A stretch of DNA of 64,000 bases from Clostridia bacterium (lineage in GTDB: Bacteria > Bacillota > Clostridia > Oscillospirales > CAG-272): positions 1 to 64,000 of the forward strand of contig JAFTSU010000009.1 in the NCBI GenBank assembly GCA_017467105.1, read 5' to 3'. A program made the translations under genes and the position numbers. Positions 34,628-43,856 of the stretch are shown piece by piece. Under the pieces are notes generated by a model that ran no database searches, was not told the DNA's origin, and saw only the letters and a program-made list of their open reading frames with translations. Numbering within the stretch: the first letter of the stretch is position 1; each line of letters starts with the position of its first letter.

Positions 34628-34723
34628 TATTATCGATCCGATGCAGTAGCCGACGGGTATAAAGATCTCGCACGTGTTATTTATTAATTTTAACTAAAAA
34701 CCATGTGTATATGCGTGCGTTTA

Positions 34724-34752
34724 TTGACAATTCGGAGAAGCTGTGGTATTAT
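34724..34752 (+). promoter_or_regulatory. Promoter of the P-loop kinase gene
   Basis: TTGACA (34724-34729), 17 bases, TATTAT (34747-34752). It sits 30 bases before the chosen ATG. Confidence 0.7.
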
Positions 34753-34781
34753 TATATGAGAAAAATACCGAGGTGAAGATT

Positions 34782-35288
34782 ATGAATAAGGCAGTTATAG
34801 TAATAAACGGAGCCGGCGGTGTGGGCAAGGATACCCTTTGCTCATTAGCCGAGAAGCATTTCCGTGTACGCAATATATCAACCATCACACCTATCAAGGA
34901 GATCGCGGCAATGTGCGGTTGGGATGGCTCTAAGGACGATAAATCCAGGAAATTTTTAGCTGATATGAAGCAGCTTACCGTAGCGTACAACGATTTTCCT
35001 ACAAATTGGGCGTTGAACATTTTCCGTGAGTTTCTCAACACGGATGAAGAGATACTTTTCGTCCATATACGTGAGCCCGAGGAGATCGCCAAATTTATTA
35101 AAGCCACAGACGGATATGCCAAGGCACTGCTTGTACGCGGTGGCAGCAGAATGAAGAAAAGTCACTACGGCAACTATGCCGACGACTCTGTAGAAAACTA
35201 CGAATACGACTACTACTTTATGAACGATAAAAGCATTGCGGAAACCGAGACGGCGTTTTGCGCGCTTTTGCGAGATATCCTTGCCTAA
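34782..35288 (+). CDS. Small P-loop nucleotide kinase-like protein
   Basis: This 168-aa protein opens with a P-loop (VINGAGGVGKDTLC, 6-19) of the nucleoside/nucleotide kinase type, where an Asp follows the Lys as in dephospho-CoA and deoxynucleoside kinases. ILFVHIREPEEI (about 87-98) is the expected Walker-B-like strand and lid start. It lacks a recognisable substrate motif, so the substrate is unknown. The start is ATG 34782 after GAGGTGAAG. It stands alone, 71 bp before the GH13 gene start, with its own promoter. Confidence 0.65.
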   Translation: MNKAVIVINGAGGVGKDTLCSLAEKHFRVRNISTITPIKEIAAMCGWDGSKDDKSRKFLADMKQLTVAYNDFPTNWALNIFREFLNTDEEILFVHIREPEEIAKFIKATDGYAKALLVRGGSRMKKSHYGNYADDSVENYEYDYYFMNDKSIAETETAFCALLRDILA

Positions 35289-35359
35289 CCGACTCAGCGT
35301 TTAATTTTCTGACGGTCTGCTGCTTCGCGCAAAAAAGGCTAATAAAAGAAAGGATCACT

Positions 35360-36997
35360 ATGAACGAGAAATATAAGCACTCAACGGTGTATCAGATATA
35401 TCCCAGGTCATTTTGCGATTCAAACGGTGACGGAATCGGCGATATCAGAGGAATCATCTCAAAGCTTGACTACCTGAAGGGGCTTGGAATAGACGTGATA
35501 TGGCTCTCTCCTGTATACAAGAGTCCAAACGACGATAACGGATACGACATCTCCGACTATTGCTCGATCCAATCAGAGCTCGGCACTATGGAAGATTTTG
35601 ACGAGCTGCTATCCTCAGCGCGTGAGAGAGAAATATCAATAATTATGGATCTTGTCATCAATCACACGTCGGATGAGCACGAGTGGTTTAGGAGAGCTCT
35701 CAACGGAGAAGAGAAATACAAGAATTATTACATCATCAGAAAGGGTAAGGACGGAAAGCTACCGAACAATTGGGGCAATTTCTTTGCCGACTGTCCCTGG
35801 GAACCATTTGGCGACCCGGCGAACGAAGAGTATTATCTTCATCTTTTCTCGAAGAAGCAGCCGGATCTGAATTGGTATAATCCGGAGGTCTACGGTGAAA
35901 TTTGCGATATAATGCGCTTTTGGCTCGATAAGGGAGTTGCAGGCTTCCGCTGCGACGTTATCAACATAATATATAAAAGCTCTTTAGCCGACGGCAAGAA
36001 GCGGCTCGCTCTCACCGGAAAGGAGCATTATATATCAACAGAGGGAACACATAAAATACTTGCGTCGCTTCGCCGTGACGTTATGGATAGATACGATGCC
36101 TTCACCGTTGGTGAGACCGTTATGGTTACTCCCGTCATGGCACGCGATCTTACGGACGAGACGAGAGGCGAGCTCGATATGGTATTTGCCTTTGAGCATA
36201 TGGAGTGCGACCAGATCGGAGTTAAATGGTTTAAAATCCCATTTAAGCCTAAGCGCTTGATGCGTACTCTGACTAAGTGGCAGACGGAGCTGCCCTGGAA
36301 TACCTGCTATTTTGAAAACCATGATCAGCCTCGATCGGTCACAAGATTTACAAAGGGCGGCGAATACCGCAAGGCAGGCTCAAAAATGCTTCTCGGACTT
36401 CTTTTCTCTCTCCGAGGAACGACCTTCGTATACGAGGGACAGGAGATAGGTATGACTAACGGAGCGTTTGACAGCCTTGACGAGATAATGGATATAGAGA
36501 GCCATAACGTTAATAAAATGGCTAAGTCCTTGGGAATAATTCAGCCGTTCCGCTGGAATCTTATACGCAAGACTACGCGTGATAATGCCAGAACTCCTAT
36601 GCAATGGACAGGGGATGATGGTGCCGGATTCACCACAGGAAGACCTTGGCTCAAGCTTAATCCGAATTATAAGGAAATAAACGTTGAGGCGGATCTTTTG
36701 GATCCGGACGGTGTGATATCCTTCTTTAAGAGGATCAATAGCTTCAAGAAAACCTCGCCAACTCTACGTGACGGCTCATTTTGCGAGATTGTTGCTGATG
36801 GTAAATTATACGCATTTTCAAGAGAGCTTGACGGCGAGGAGCTTATCGCCGTATGTAACTTTACGACTTCAAAGCGACGTATACCCGGTGAAATCTCAGG
36901 TGAGATAGTTATATCAACCGTTAAGGACCCGGATATAAACGTCTTATCACCGTACGAATACCGTCTGTACAGACGTAAAACGAGAGGAAAAATATGA
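35360..36997 (+). CDS. GH13 alpha-glucosidase (oligo-1,6-glucosidase type)
   Basis: This 545-aa retaining hydrolase cleaves glucose from short alpha-glucosides such as isomaltose or sucrose in the cytoplasm. It starts with TVYQIYPRSFCDSNGDG, shows LVINHTSDEHEWF, and has the GH13 catalytic triad Asp199 (FRCDV), Glu252 (VGETV) and Asp322 (ENHDQPR). The NHT and GDIRGI motifs place it with oligo-1,6-glucosidases. The start is ATG 35360 behind AAAGGA. It overlaps the GH36 gene by 4 bp (ATGA). Confidence 0.93.
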   Translation: MNEKYKHSTVYQIYPRSFCDSNGDGIGDIRGIISKLDYLKGLGIDVIWLSPVYKSPNDDNGYDISDYCSIQSELGTMEDFDELLSSAREREISIIMDLVINHTSDEHEWFRRALNGEEKYKNYYIIRKGKDGKLPNNWGNFFADCPWEPFGDPANEEYYLHLFSKKQPDLNWYNPEVYGEICDIMRFWLDKGVAGFRCDVINIIYKSSLADGKKRLALTGKEHYISTEGTHKILASLRRDVMDRYDAFTVGETVMVTPVMARDLTDETRGELDMVFAFEHMECDQIGVKWFKIPFKPKRLMRTLTKWQTELPWNTCYFENHDQPRSVTRFTKGGEYRKAGSKMLLGLLFSLRGTTFVYEGQEIGMTNGAFDSLDEIMDIESHNVNKMAKSLGIIQPFRWNLIRKTTRDNARTPMQWTGDDGAGFTTGRPWLKLNPNYKEINVEADLLDPDGVISFFKRINSFKKTSPTLRDGSFCEIVADGKLYAFSRELDGEELIAVCNFTTSKRRIPGEISGEIVISTVKDPDINVLSPYEYRLYRRKTRGKI

Positions 36998-39324
36998 TTA
37001 CCGAAAGCGGTAAAAGATTTATTCTGAACACCAGGGATACTACCTATGCGATCGGAATCACGGATTCCGGTCATCCCGAGCATTTATATTACGGGTCACG
37101 TATTGAAGTGGGAGATATTGAAGCTGTCCGTATGAAGAATACGTTTGTTCTCGGCACATCTGTTGAATACAGCCACGATACCCCCGGTTATTCCTTAGAT
37201 AATCTGCTGCTAGAGTATTCGGGTGTGGGTAAAGGAGATTACAGGCATACTCCGATAGAGCTGATCATGCCCGACGGTAGCTTTGTCACGGATTTCGTTT
37301 ATTCATCCCATAGAATATACGACGGCGCGTATACCTCATCCGATCTTCCGACGGCATACGGAGAGTCTAAAACTCTGGAGCTTGTGCTTTCCGATAAGAA
37401 GTATCCAGATATTATAATTAAGCTTTCATACACCGTTTTTTACGAATGTAACGTAATATGCCGTAATGTTGAGCTGTGTAATAACTCAAATTCAGAGGTG
37501 TTTATCCGCAAGCTTATGAGCTTTATGCTGGACGTGCCGGCTTCAGCGTATGATATGATAACCTTTGACGGCACCTGGGCGAGAGAGGCACACGCACACC
37601 GCCGTTCCGTAGAGCAGGGCATACTCGTTAATGATTCAACGACAGGAGCCTCGTCTAACAGACATAATCCGGGATTTCTTCTTGCATCGCGTGAAGCGGA
37701 TTCGGAGAGAGGGAGAGTATACGGATTTAATCTGGTTTATAGCGGCAATCATTATTCTGCCGTTGAGTGCGGGCCCTTTGAAACCGTTAGGGTTATGAGC
37801 GGTATAAATCCTCTCTGCTTTCTTTGGAAGCTTAAGAGCGGTGATAGCTTTGTAACACCGCAAGCGGTTATGACGGTAGCCGATGCAGGCATATCATCCG
37901 TAATGGAAAATATGCATGCTTTCGTTAATGATCATATAGTCAGAGGACAGCACAAGGGTGCGGACCGTCCTATTGTACTTAATAACTGGGAAGCGACATT
38001 CTTCAATTTTAACCGCCGCAAGATCCACTCCCTTGCAGGCAGGGCAAAAAAACTTGGAGTGGAAATGTTCGTTCTCGATGACGGCTGGTTTGGCGCAAGA
38101 AACAGCGACAGGGCAGGACTTGGGGATTGGACGGTAAATACGAAAAAGCTTCCGGGAGGCTTAAAGTCTCTTGTGAGAAAAATAAACCGTATGGGTATGA
38201 AATTCGGACTCTGGTTTGAACCCGAGATGGTAAACGAGGATTCGGATCTATATAGAGAACATCCCGATTGGGCTGTAAGAGTACCCGGAAGAGAGGGAAG
38301 TGTCGGTAGAAATCAGTATCTTCTGGACCTTACTCGCGAAGAGGTTAGAGATTATATCGTTGATTCTGTGAATAGGGTTCTCGGCGAAGCGAATATAGAG
38401 TACGTCAAATGGGACTTCAACCGACATACCAGTGATTTCTATTCAAGCTCGCTAAAAAATCAGGGAGAGTTCTGCCACAGATACGTTCTGGGACTTTACG
38501 AGGTTCTTCGTCGCATCTTCTTTGAGCGCAATCCACGTGTTCTGTTTGAGAGCTGCTCATCGGGCGGTAACAGATTTGACCTTGGAATGCTATGTTATTC
38601 ACCGCAAATATGGACCTCGGATAATACAGATCCTATCGAACGCTTGGATATTCAAGGTGGTATATACTGCCTTTATCCACAGTCATGTGTTTCCGCTCAC
38701 GTATCTATGTCTCCACATCAGCAGACACTGAGAGACACTCCCTTGTCCACCAGATTCAATGTGTCGGTATTCGGAGTTCTTGGGTACGAGCTTGATTTTG
38801 GTGAGCTCACCCCTCGGGAGAGATGGGAGATAAAGCAACAGATATCCTTTTATAAAAAGCATCGCCGCACCTTCCAATACGGCAAGTTGAAGTTTGTAAA
38901 TTCTCAAAATCTCAATAAAAAACATTGGCAGATTTATACGGATGATGAAATTATTGTGGGCGAATTTCAAACTCGACTGATCTCATGTCCGCCACGTGAT
39001 ATTCTTCGCGTGCCGTATGCTGATGCCGACGGCAGCTATTATGTCGACAGGGTCAGACAGTATCTGCGTATTGGACGCTTCGGCTCACTTGTCAAGCACA
39101 TATTGCCCCGATTTATCCGTCCCGGAGGAATTATCCTCAATAAAGTAGAAAAGCACTATTCCATGACGGACGGTGAGGAGCATTACAGCTCATCCGGCAA
39201 GGCTCTCAGATCAGGTATCTCTCTATCAATGCAATACGAGGGCACGGGATATCATAAGGATCTGCGTATTCTCGGCGATTTCGGCTCAGACTTATATTTA
39301 ATTACTAAGGAAAAAGGTGATTGA
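36994..39324 (+). CDS. GH36 alpha-galactosidase
   Basis: This 776-aa enzyme releases alpha-1,6-galactose from raffinose, stachyose and melibiose. It is the long homotetramer/AgaB type. The barrel shows LDDGWFGAR (about 360-368), MKFGLWFEPEMVN, the nucleophile Asp474 in YVKWDFNR and the acid/base Asp543 in WTSDNTDPIE. An N-terminal beta-sandwich covers about residues 1-330. No signal peptide is present, so it works on imported sugars. It is coupled to GH13 (ATGA overlap) and 1 bp from the transporter. Confidence 0.95.
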   Translation: MITESGKRFILNTRDTTYAIGITDSGHPEHLYYGSRIEVGDIEAVRMKNTFVLGTSVEYSHDTPGYSLDNLLLEYSGVGKGDYRHTPIELIMPDGSFVTDFVYSSHRIYDGAYTSSDLPTAYGESKTLELVLSDKKYPDIIIKLSYTVFYECNVICRNVELCNNSNSEVFIRKLMSFMLDVPASAYDMITFDGTWAREAHAHRRSVEQGILVNDSTTGASSNRHNPGFLLASREADSERGRVYGFNLVYSGNHYSAVECGPFETVRVMSGINPLCFLWKLKSGDSFVTPQAVMTVADAGISSVMENMHAFVNDHIVRGQHKGADRPIVLNNWEATFFNFNRRKIHSLAGRAKKLGVEMFVLDDGWFGARNSDRAGLGDWTVNTKKLPGGLKSLVRKINRMGMKFGLWFEPEMVNEDSDLYREHPDWAVRVPGREGSVGRNQYLLDLTREEVRDYIVDSVNRVLGEANIEYVKWDFNRHTSDFYSSSLKNQGEFCHRYVLGLYEVLRRIFFERNPRVLFESCSSGGNRFDLGMLCYSPQIWTSDNTDPIERLDIQGGIYCLYPQSCVSAHVSMSPHQQTLRDTPLSTRFNVSVFGVLGYELDFGELTPRERWEIKQQISFYKKHRRTFQYGKLKFVNSQNLNKKHWQIYTDDEIIVGEFQTRLISCPPRDILRVPYADADGSYYVDRVRQYLRIGRFGSLVKHILPRFIRPGGIILNKVEKHYSMTDGEEHYSSSGKALRSGISLSMQYEGTGYHKDLRILGDFGSDLYLITKEKGD

Positions 39325-39325
39325 T

Positions 39326-40780
39326 ATGGACAAGCAAATGAAACGTAACAAAATATGCTTCGGTTTAGGCACGGTGGGCAGAGACGCGCTCTACTCACTT
39401 GTCAGTATGTATCTTCTGGTTCATCTAACCGACGTTGTTGGCTTCTCTGACGGCGGACTTGCCGTCATCGGTGTTATGCTTACTCTCTTCGGAATCTTTG
39501 ATGCAGTTATTGATCCATTTGTAGGCATGATCGTTGATAACACTAAAACAAAGTGGGGAAAGTTCAAGCCGTGGATCCTTATCGGTATGATCGGAACTGC
39601 GATCCTCACCGTTCTGATGTTTCATAACTTCAAAATGAATGAGACAGCTCACATTGTTCTGCTTGCTTTTACTTACCTGTTATTCAGCATTTTCTTCTCT
39701 CTGAATGACATTGCGTATTGGTCGCTGATGCCAGCTATCTCGAAGGATCAGAAGGTCAGAGAGGGTGTAGGCGCATTCGCTAGGATTTGCGCAAACGTGG
39801 GTATGTTTGCTATGGTTCTCATATATCTTCAGGTTCCCGGTCTCTTCTCGGGTCTCGGACTTTCCGACCGTAACGTTTACTTCCTGTTCGCTATTATTAT
39901 AGCGCTTCTTATGTGCGCGTTCCAATGCATTACTCTTTTCGGTGTCAGGGAGGACCGTTCAAGGCTCGTCACCACCGATCGTACGACTCTCAAGGATCTC
40001 TTCCGCGCACTTTTAGGTAACGATCAGCTTCTTGTAACGGCGATTTCAATGGCGCTCTTTATGATAGGCTATTGCACCACTACAGCATTCGGAACCTATT
40101 ATTTCAAGTACGCCTACGGTGACGAAGGCGTCTATATGGTATTTGCCGCAGTTCTTGCGGTTGCCCAGCTCACAGCCCTTATTCTTTTCCCTCTGTTTAG
40201 AAAGAAATTTACGAGAAAGCAGCTTTATACCGGCTCTATGATAGCGGTTACAGTTTCGTACGTTATTTTCTTCCTTTCATTCGAGTGGCTGCCCCTCATA
40301 GTTATTGCGGGACTTGGACTGTTCTTTGCTCAGGCATTCATTCAGCTGCTTATGCTTTTGTTTCTTGCCGATGCCGTTGAGTACGGTGAGTGGAAGCTCG
40401 GCAAGCGTAACGAGGCAGCCAGCTTTGCCGTACAGCCCTTCATCAATCAGTTCGGAAGCGCTATCAGCAAGGGAGTCGTATCATTCACTCTCGTTATATC
40501 CGGTATTAATATGATAGCGAATGCTATAATCGGTATGACAGACGTCGCAGCTAAGGAATATATCGCCCTTAACACGTCCTCCGGCGGCATATGGATAATG
40601 AAGATCGCTATGATGATATTCCCGCTTATATGCATACTTATAGGCTTCATTCTTTACAGCAAGAAATTCAAGATTGACGAGAAATTGTATGCAGAGATCA
40701 TAAGCGATCTTGAGACAAGAGCAGAGAATAACGGTGCCGATAAATTGACGGTGTCGGTAGGAGCAGAAAATGAAGCTTAA
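39326..40780 (+). CDS. GPH-family sugar:cation symporter (MelB-like)
   Basis: This 484-aa MFS permease of the glycoside-pentoside-hexuronide group has 12 predicted membrane helices and the family N-terminus GLGTVGRDALYSLVSMYLLVH-like, then VIDPFVGMIVDNTKTKWGKFKPW (split helix loop with the GPH DxxxG pattern). It should import galactosides or glucosides for the surrounding hydrolases using a Na+ or H+ gradient. It has no fused IIA domain. The start is ATG 39326 one base past the GH36 stop, behind AAGGTGA. Confidence 0.9.
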   Translation: MDKQMKRNKICFGLGTVGRDALYSLVSMYLLVHLTDVVGFSDGGLAVIGVMLTLFGIFDAVIDPFVGMIVDNTKTKWGKFKPWILIGMIGTAILTVLMFHNFKMNETAHIVLLAFTYLLFSIFFSLNDIAYWSLMPAISKDQKVREGVGAFARICANVGMFAMVLIYLQVPGLFSGLGLSDRNVYFLFAIIIALLMCAFQCITLFGVREDRSRLVTTDRTTLKDLFRALLGNDQLLVTAISMALFMIGYCTTTAFGTYYFKYAYGDEGVYMVFAAVLAVAQLTALILFPLFRKKFTRKQLYTGSMIAVTVSYVIFFLSFEWLPLIVIAGLGLFFAQAFIQLLMLLFLADAVEYGEWKLGKRNEAASFAVQPFINQFGSAISKGVVSFTLVISGINMIANAIIGMTDVAAKEYIALNTSSGGIWIMKIAMMIFPLICILIGFILYSKKFKIDEKLYAEIISDLETRAENNGADKLTVSVGAENEA

Positions 40781-42059
40781 AAAGGGACTTTTACTAGGAA
40801 CAGCGACCGCCGCAACTCAAATCGAGGGCGGCGACGAAAACAACAACTGGGCGCGCTTTGCCCGCGAGGGTAAGGTGGACGACGGCACCTCTCCCGTCCG
40901 TGCAAACGACCACTACAACAGGTGGCGCGAGGACATAGATCTAATGGCTGAGATGGGAATGCAGATCTATCGCTTCGGTATAGAGTGGAGCAGGATAGAG
41001 ACGAGTCGCGGTGTATTCTCAGAGGCGGCGCTCGCGCATTACCGCGAGGAGATAGAATATATGCGCTCCAAGGGCATCCGACCGATGCTGACTCTTCACC
41101 ATTTCGGCAATCCTCTTTGGTTTGAGGATATGGGTGGCTGGACCTGCTCCGAGGCTGTAGATATCTTTATGAACTATGCAGAGCGGGTAATCGATTACCT
41201 CGGTGATATCGTCGACGACTATATCACTATAAATGAGCCTAACGTTTACTGTCTGAACGGTTTGTTTTACGGCATTTGGCCACCCGAGCGTAAATCCATA
41301 ACTGCTTACGTGAAGGCGTTTTCAAATATGACTGCAGCTCATATTTCCGCCTACCGTATGATCCACGCAAAGCGTAAGGAAATGGGCAGAGCTCCGGATG
41401 AGACGTTAGTTGGCTTTGCAAATCACCTCAGAGTCTTCGAGCCTAAGAATAAGAGAAATCTCTGGCATCGCTTCTGTGCCTTCATAACCTCATATATGTT
41501 CCAGGATGCTATAACGCGCGCTATGATGAGCGGAAAATGCTTCTTCCCGGTACTTCGCCGAAAGGGCGTGAAAAAAGGAAGATATTATGATTTCATAGGC
41601 ATCAATTATTATACGCGCAGCACAGTTTCCGGCATTTCCGACGGCACGCGTGAGGATTGCTTCCACAACGATCTTGGATGGGAGATCTATCACGAGGGTC
41701 TTATCCGGCTCGCGAACACACTCTCTGATAAATACGGCAGAGAATATCCCGTCTTCGTTACAGAGAACGGCACCTGTGATAACACAGATTCCTTCCGCTC
41801 CCGCTTCATTTACGATCAGCTCAAGCTGATCAGTGAAACGGATAACCGCATAGAGCGCTACTACCATTGGAGCTTTATGGATAATTTCGAGTGGCGTGAG
41901 GGTGAGAGCGCTCGCTTCGGCATAGTCCATTGCGACTATCAGACCCAGAAGCGTACGGTCAAGGACAGCGGAAAGCTCTATTCTCACATTATAGCAAATT
42001 GCGGCGTAACAGACGAAGCATACGAGAAGTATGTTGCTGGCTCAAGCTATCACAGCTGA
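40770..42059 (+). CDS. GH1 beta-glucosidase / beta-glycosidase
   Basis: This 429-aa retaining glycosidase has the GH1 N-terminus LLGTATAATQIEGG, the acid/base Glu156 in TINEPN and the nucleophile Glu332 in VTENGT. The WSFMDNFEW motif near residue 370 recognises the glycon. It is shorter at the N-terminus than phospho-beta-glucosidases, and no phosphate-binding motif is clear, so the substrate is probably an unphosphorylated beta-glucoside. It overlaps the transporter by 11 bp and ends the operon. Confidence 0.92.
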   Translation: MKLKKGLLLGTATAATQIEGGDENNNWARFAREGKVDDGTSPVRANDHYNRWREDIDLMAEMGMQIYRFGIEWSRIETSRGVFSEAALAHYREEIEYMRSKGIRPMLTLHHFGNPLWFEDMGGWTCSEAVDIFMNYAERVIDYLGDIVDDYITINEPNVYCLNGLFYGIWPPERKSITAYVKAFSNMTAAHISAYRMIHAKRKEMGRAPDETLVGFANHLRVFEPKNKRNLWHRFCAFITSYMFQDAITRAMMSGKCFFPVLRRKGVKKGRYYDFIGINYYTRSTVSGISDGTREDCFHNDLGWEIYHEGLIRLANTLSDKYGREYPVFVTENGTCDNTDSFRSRFIYDQLKLISETDNRIERYYHWSFMDNFEWREGESARFGIVHCDYQTQKRTVKDSGKLYSHIIANCGVTDEAYEKYVAGSSYHS

Positions 42060-42153
42060 TAGCTTTATATAGTAATTCAGTATGCTTGAAATCCACGCGA
42101 ATAATAATTCTTAGGAAATGGCAGAATCTGCCCGAACAACAGTTAAACCCTAG

Positions 42154-42180
42154 AGAGCCCGATAACAACGGGCTCTTTTT
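42154..42180 (+). terminator. Terminator of the galactoside/glucoside operon
   Basis: AGAGCCCG (42154-42161) pairs with CGGGCTCT (42169-42176) and is followed by a T-run. Confidence 0.85.
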
Positions 42181-42242
42181 TGATTAAATACCCCAAAAAT
42201 CTTGTTAAACTGAATTCCAACTTGGATTTTTCTTCTCAATAA

Positions 42243-42271
42243 TTGACTTAGATAAAATAATATGCTATAAT
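42243..42271 (+). promoter_or_regulatory. Promoter of ruvC
   Basis: TTGACT (42243-42248), 17 bases, TATAAT (42266-42271), 45 bases before the start. Confidence 0.75.
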
Positions 42272-42316
42272 TAAACGATTAAAGTTTGATTAAAATACTG
42301 ATAGGAGCATTTCCTA

Positions 42317-42817
42317 ATGAGAATACTCGGCATAGATCCGGGACTTGCGATAGTCGGATGGGCGGTGCTTGAGAGCGAGCGAGGCTCTCTCAGACCTATT
42401 GCGTTTGGGGCTATTACCACGCCTGCCCACACAAATATAGAGGATCGGCTCGTCATTATCAAAAACGACCTTAACTCTATAATTGATAAGTATAAGCCCG
42501 ACGAGATGGCGATCGAGGAACTTTTCTTTAATACGAATATAACCACCGGCATCGCGGTTGCCGAGGCTCGCGGAGTCATCCTTTGTACAGCCTGCGAGCG
42601 CGGAGTTAAGATAAGTGAATATACACCTCTGCAGGTAAAGCAGGCGGTAGTTGGCTATGGCAGAGCGGAGAAGCAGCAGGTAATAAGCATGGTCACCACT
42701 ATTCTCAAGCTTAAAAGTCCCCCAAAGCCCGATGATACCGCAGACGCTGTTGCTATAGCGATATGTCATTCGCAGTGCCGTGCTTCTGCCATAGGAAAAT
42801 ATTACAATCAACGCTAA
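42317..42817 (+). CDS. ruvC: Holliday junction endonuclease RuvC
   Basis: RuvC cuts four-way junctions at the end of recombination. The 166-aa RNase H-fold protein shows the acidic residues Asp7 (LGIDPG), Glu67 (MAIEELF), Asp140 and Asp143 (PDDTADA). The family length is about 160-175 aa. It starts 21 bp before the methyltransferase gene. ruvA and ruvB are not in the window. Confidence 0.95.
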   Translation: MRILGIDPGLAIVGWAVLESERGSLRPIAFGAITTPAHTNIEDRLVIIKNDLNSIIDKYKPDEMAIEELFFNTNITTGIAVAEARGVILCTACERGVKISEYTPLQVKQAVVGYGRAEKQQVISMVTTILKLKSPPKPDDTADAVAIAICHSQCRASAIGKYYNQR

Positions 42818-42838
42818 ATTAACTGTTCGGAGAATTTT

Positions 42839-43705
42839 ATGTGGATAGCAGATAAATGGAAGGACTATACGGTTATAGATACCTCGGGAGGAGAGAAGCT
42901 GGAGAAATGGGGCAAATACACTCTGATCAGACCCGACCCGCAGGTTATTTGGAAAACCGAAAAGAATAATAAGCTTTGGCGAACAGCGGATGCCAGCTAT
43001 CGTCGCAGCAGCTCCGGCGGCGGTGCCTGGAGCGATAATAAATTGCCTGAGAGCTGGGTTATTTCTTACGGCGATCTGAAATTCAAAATCAAGCCTATGG
43101 GATTTAAACACACAGGACTATTTCCGGAGCAGGCAGCAAACTGGGATTGGTTTTCCTCGCTGATCAGGGAAGCAGGCAGACCCATCAAGGTGCTTAATCT
43201 TTTCGCATACACTGGTGGAGCAACTGTTGCCGCAGCAGCCGCAGGCGCGTCGGTATGCCACGTTGATGCATCCAAGGGTATGGTTCAGTCCGCCAAGGAG
43301 AACGCGGCGCTTTCCGGTCTGTCCGACGCTCCGATAAGATACATGGTTGATGATTGCAAGAAGTTTGTAGAGCGGGAGATCCGCCGCGGTAATAAGTACG
43401 ACGGTATAATTATGGACCCCCCATCTTACGGCAGAGGTCCCACCGGTGAGGTTTGGAAGATAGAGGAGAATATTGACGAGTTTGTGGAGCTCGTGTCAAA
43501 CGTTCTCTCTGACGATCCATTGTTCTTCCTTCTCAACTCTTACACAACAGGACTTTCGGCTTCAACTATGAGATACATCGCAGAAACAAGACTTCTCACT
43601 AAATTCAGCGGAAAATCTGTGGCAGAGGAGCTTGGCCTTCCGGTCGTGGAGAGCGGATTGCCGTTGCCATGTGGATCCAGCGTCAGAGTTGTATTCGGTG
43701 AATAA
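42839..43705 (+). CDS. Class I SAM-dependent methyltransferase (RlmI/RlmK-like)
   Basis: This 288-aa protein has an N-terminal beta domain and a Rossmann SAM domain with LNLFAYTGGATVAAAAAGA (about 120-138), VDASKGMVQSAKENA and the catalytic MDPPSYGRG. The DPPSYGRG motif is that of rRNA cytosine-C5 or guanine methyltransferases of the RlmI/RlmL group. It lacks a PUA domain. It is probably rRNA-directed; the site is unknown. It sits 21 bp behind ruvC. Confidence 0.85.
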   Translation: MWIADKWKDYTVIDTSGGEKLEKWGKYTLIRPDPQVIWKTEKNNKLWRTADASYRRSSSGGGAWSDNKLPESWVISYGDLKFKIKPMGFKHTGLFPEQAANWDWFSSLIREAGRPIKVLNLFAYTGGATVAAAAAGASVCHVDASKGMVQSAKENAALSGLSDAPIRYMVDDCKKFVEREIRRGNKYDGIIMDPPSYGRGPTGEVWKIEENIDEFVELVSNVLSDDPLFFLLNSYTTGLSASTMRYIAETRLLTKFSGKSVAEELGLPVVESGLPLPCGSSVRVVFGE

Positions 43706-43856
43706 TATAAGCGCAGAGAATCTGTCTTTATATCAAAAGCATATATAATACTGCTTAATTCTAAAAGCAATAATAAAAGCAAGTGCAGGTATGCTCGCGC
43801 AACAAGAAGCTATATGACAGGCGCGTTCATAACCGTGACTTGAATAAGGTAAAGAA

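Noticed and set aside
42314..43111. Minus-strand 265-aa open frame
   Set aside because: It is antisense to ruvC and the methyltransferase gene, which both have clear motifs.
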